Part shown: positions 63,932 to 64,000 of the stretch, one piece after another
How the letters are laid out: each line of letters starts with the position of its first letter
Numbering within the stretch: the stretch's first letter is position 1
The notes under the pieces: generated by a model
What the model was told of the DNA's origin: nothing
Seen by the model: the letters and a program-made list of their open reading frames with translations, nothing else
Databases searched by the model: none
Origin: Roseomonas sp.
Lineage (GTDB): Bacteria; Pseudomonadota; Alphaproteobacteria; Acetobacterales; Acetobacteraceae
Reading direction: 5' to 3'
Length of the DNA stretch: 64,000 nt
Assembly (NCBI GenBank): GCA_031180725.1
Contig: JAPSLO010000001.1
Location: 310,001-374,000, forward strand
Program-made: the position numbers and the translations under genes

Positions 63932-64000
63932 TGCTGCCGCGCCGCGCGCTGCTGACCGCTTCGCTTGCCCTGCCTTTCGCCGCTCGCGCCCAGGCCATGG
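63932..64000 (+). CDS. 5' end of a secreted-protein gene, truncated by the window
   Basis: Only 23 codons are visible: a signal peptide (MLPRRALLTASLALPFAARAQA) with a probable cleavage before AQA or just after it. GAAGGA lies upstream, and an in-frame ATG at 63923 is an alternative start. Its form suggests a periplasmic binding protein (Bug/TctC or ABC type), by analogy with others in this window; the mature part is outside. Confidence 0.6.

Overview
The window is high-GC, densely packed bacterial DNA (third-position GC is very high throughout). Bug/TctC-type periplasmic binding proteins, family-5 peptide-binding proteins, hydantoinase-type enzymes, galactofuranosyltransferase-like proteins and an alternative complex III/caa3 oxidase locus together suggest a free-living alphaproteobacterium. 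A Roseomonas-like member of the Acetobacteraceae is my best guess; this is inference, because there is no rRNA or other marker here. I see no tRNA, rRNA, CRISPR array, insertion sequence or phage gene.

Layout. (1) 0-6.7 kb: a YHS/HMBD copper P-type ATPase, then two family-2 glycosyltransferases. The second is strikingly like mycobacterial GlfT2. About 0.7 kb without a convincing gene follows. (2) 6.7-11 kb: a TetR regulator divergent from a binding protein-cupin-amidase operon, with a palindrome in the shared promoter region. (3) 11-25.5 kb, all minus strand: a tightly coupled gene train read from a hydantoinase A/B pair through a complete dipeptide-type ABC transporter (BCDF), a BisC-like molybdoenzyme, a UROD-fold protein, an alpha/beta hydrolase and a family-5 binding protein. 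A two-subunit TPP decarboxylase lies downstream. A GntR regulator is divergent from the head of the train across a perfect 12-bp palindrome. (4) 26.2-30 kb, minus: 2-hydroxyacid dehydrogenase, RraA-like aldolase, TctC binding protein and a dihydroxyphthalate-decarboxylase-like protein.

(5) 30.2-43.1 kb, plus: polyphosphate kinase 2, then a respiratory super-locus. ActA pentahaem cytochrome is followed by a caa3 oxidase (CtaG-like factor, subunit II with a cytochrome c domain, fused subunit I-III, small membrane protein), then ActB-ActF of alternative complex III. A lipoprotein cytochrome c on the opposite strand sits between the oxidase and ActB. Together these would pass electrons from quinol through ACIII to the CuA/cytochrome c subunit of the oxidase. 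(6) 43.1-43.5 kb: an MgtC pseudogene with two frameshifts.

(7) 43.6-49.4 kb: a ribose-type sugar ABC importer facing an L-fucose-like oxidation cassette (FucU mutarotase, aldo/keto reductase dehydrogenase, lactonase). (8) 49.5-54.1 kb: a radical SAM protein plus a YnjBCD-like ABC transporter in which three of four genes carry single-base-type frameshifts. This is either local decay or assembly error. (9) 54.2-61.4 kb: a questin-oxidase-like protein, an SDR/BtpA/FGGY-kinase operon, and an amidohydrolase/SMP-30 lactonase/2-hydroxyacid dehydrogenase operon. (10) 61.4-64 kb: a two-partner-secretion TpsB transporter without its TpsA partner, a VOC protein, and the signal peptide of a gene that runs off the end.

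Most operons use ATGA or TGATG stop/start overlaps. Start sites were chosen from these overlaps, from Shine-Dalgarno spacing and from signal-peptide position. No database search was possible, so family assignments rest on motif recognition.
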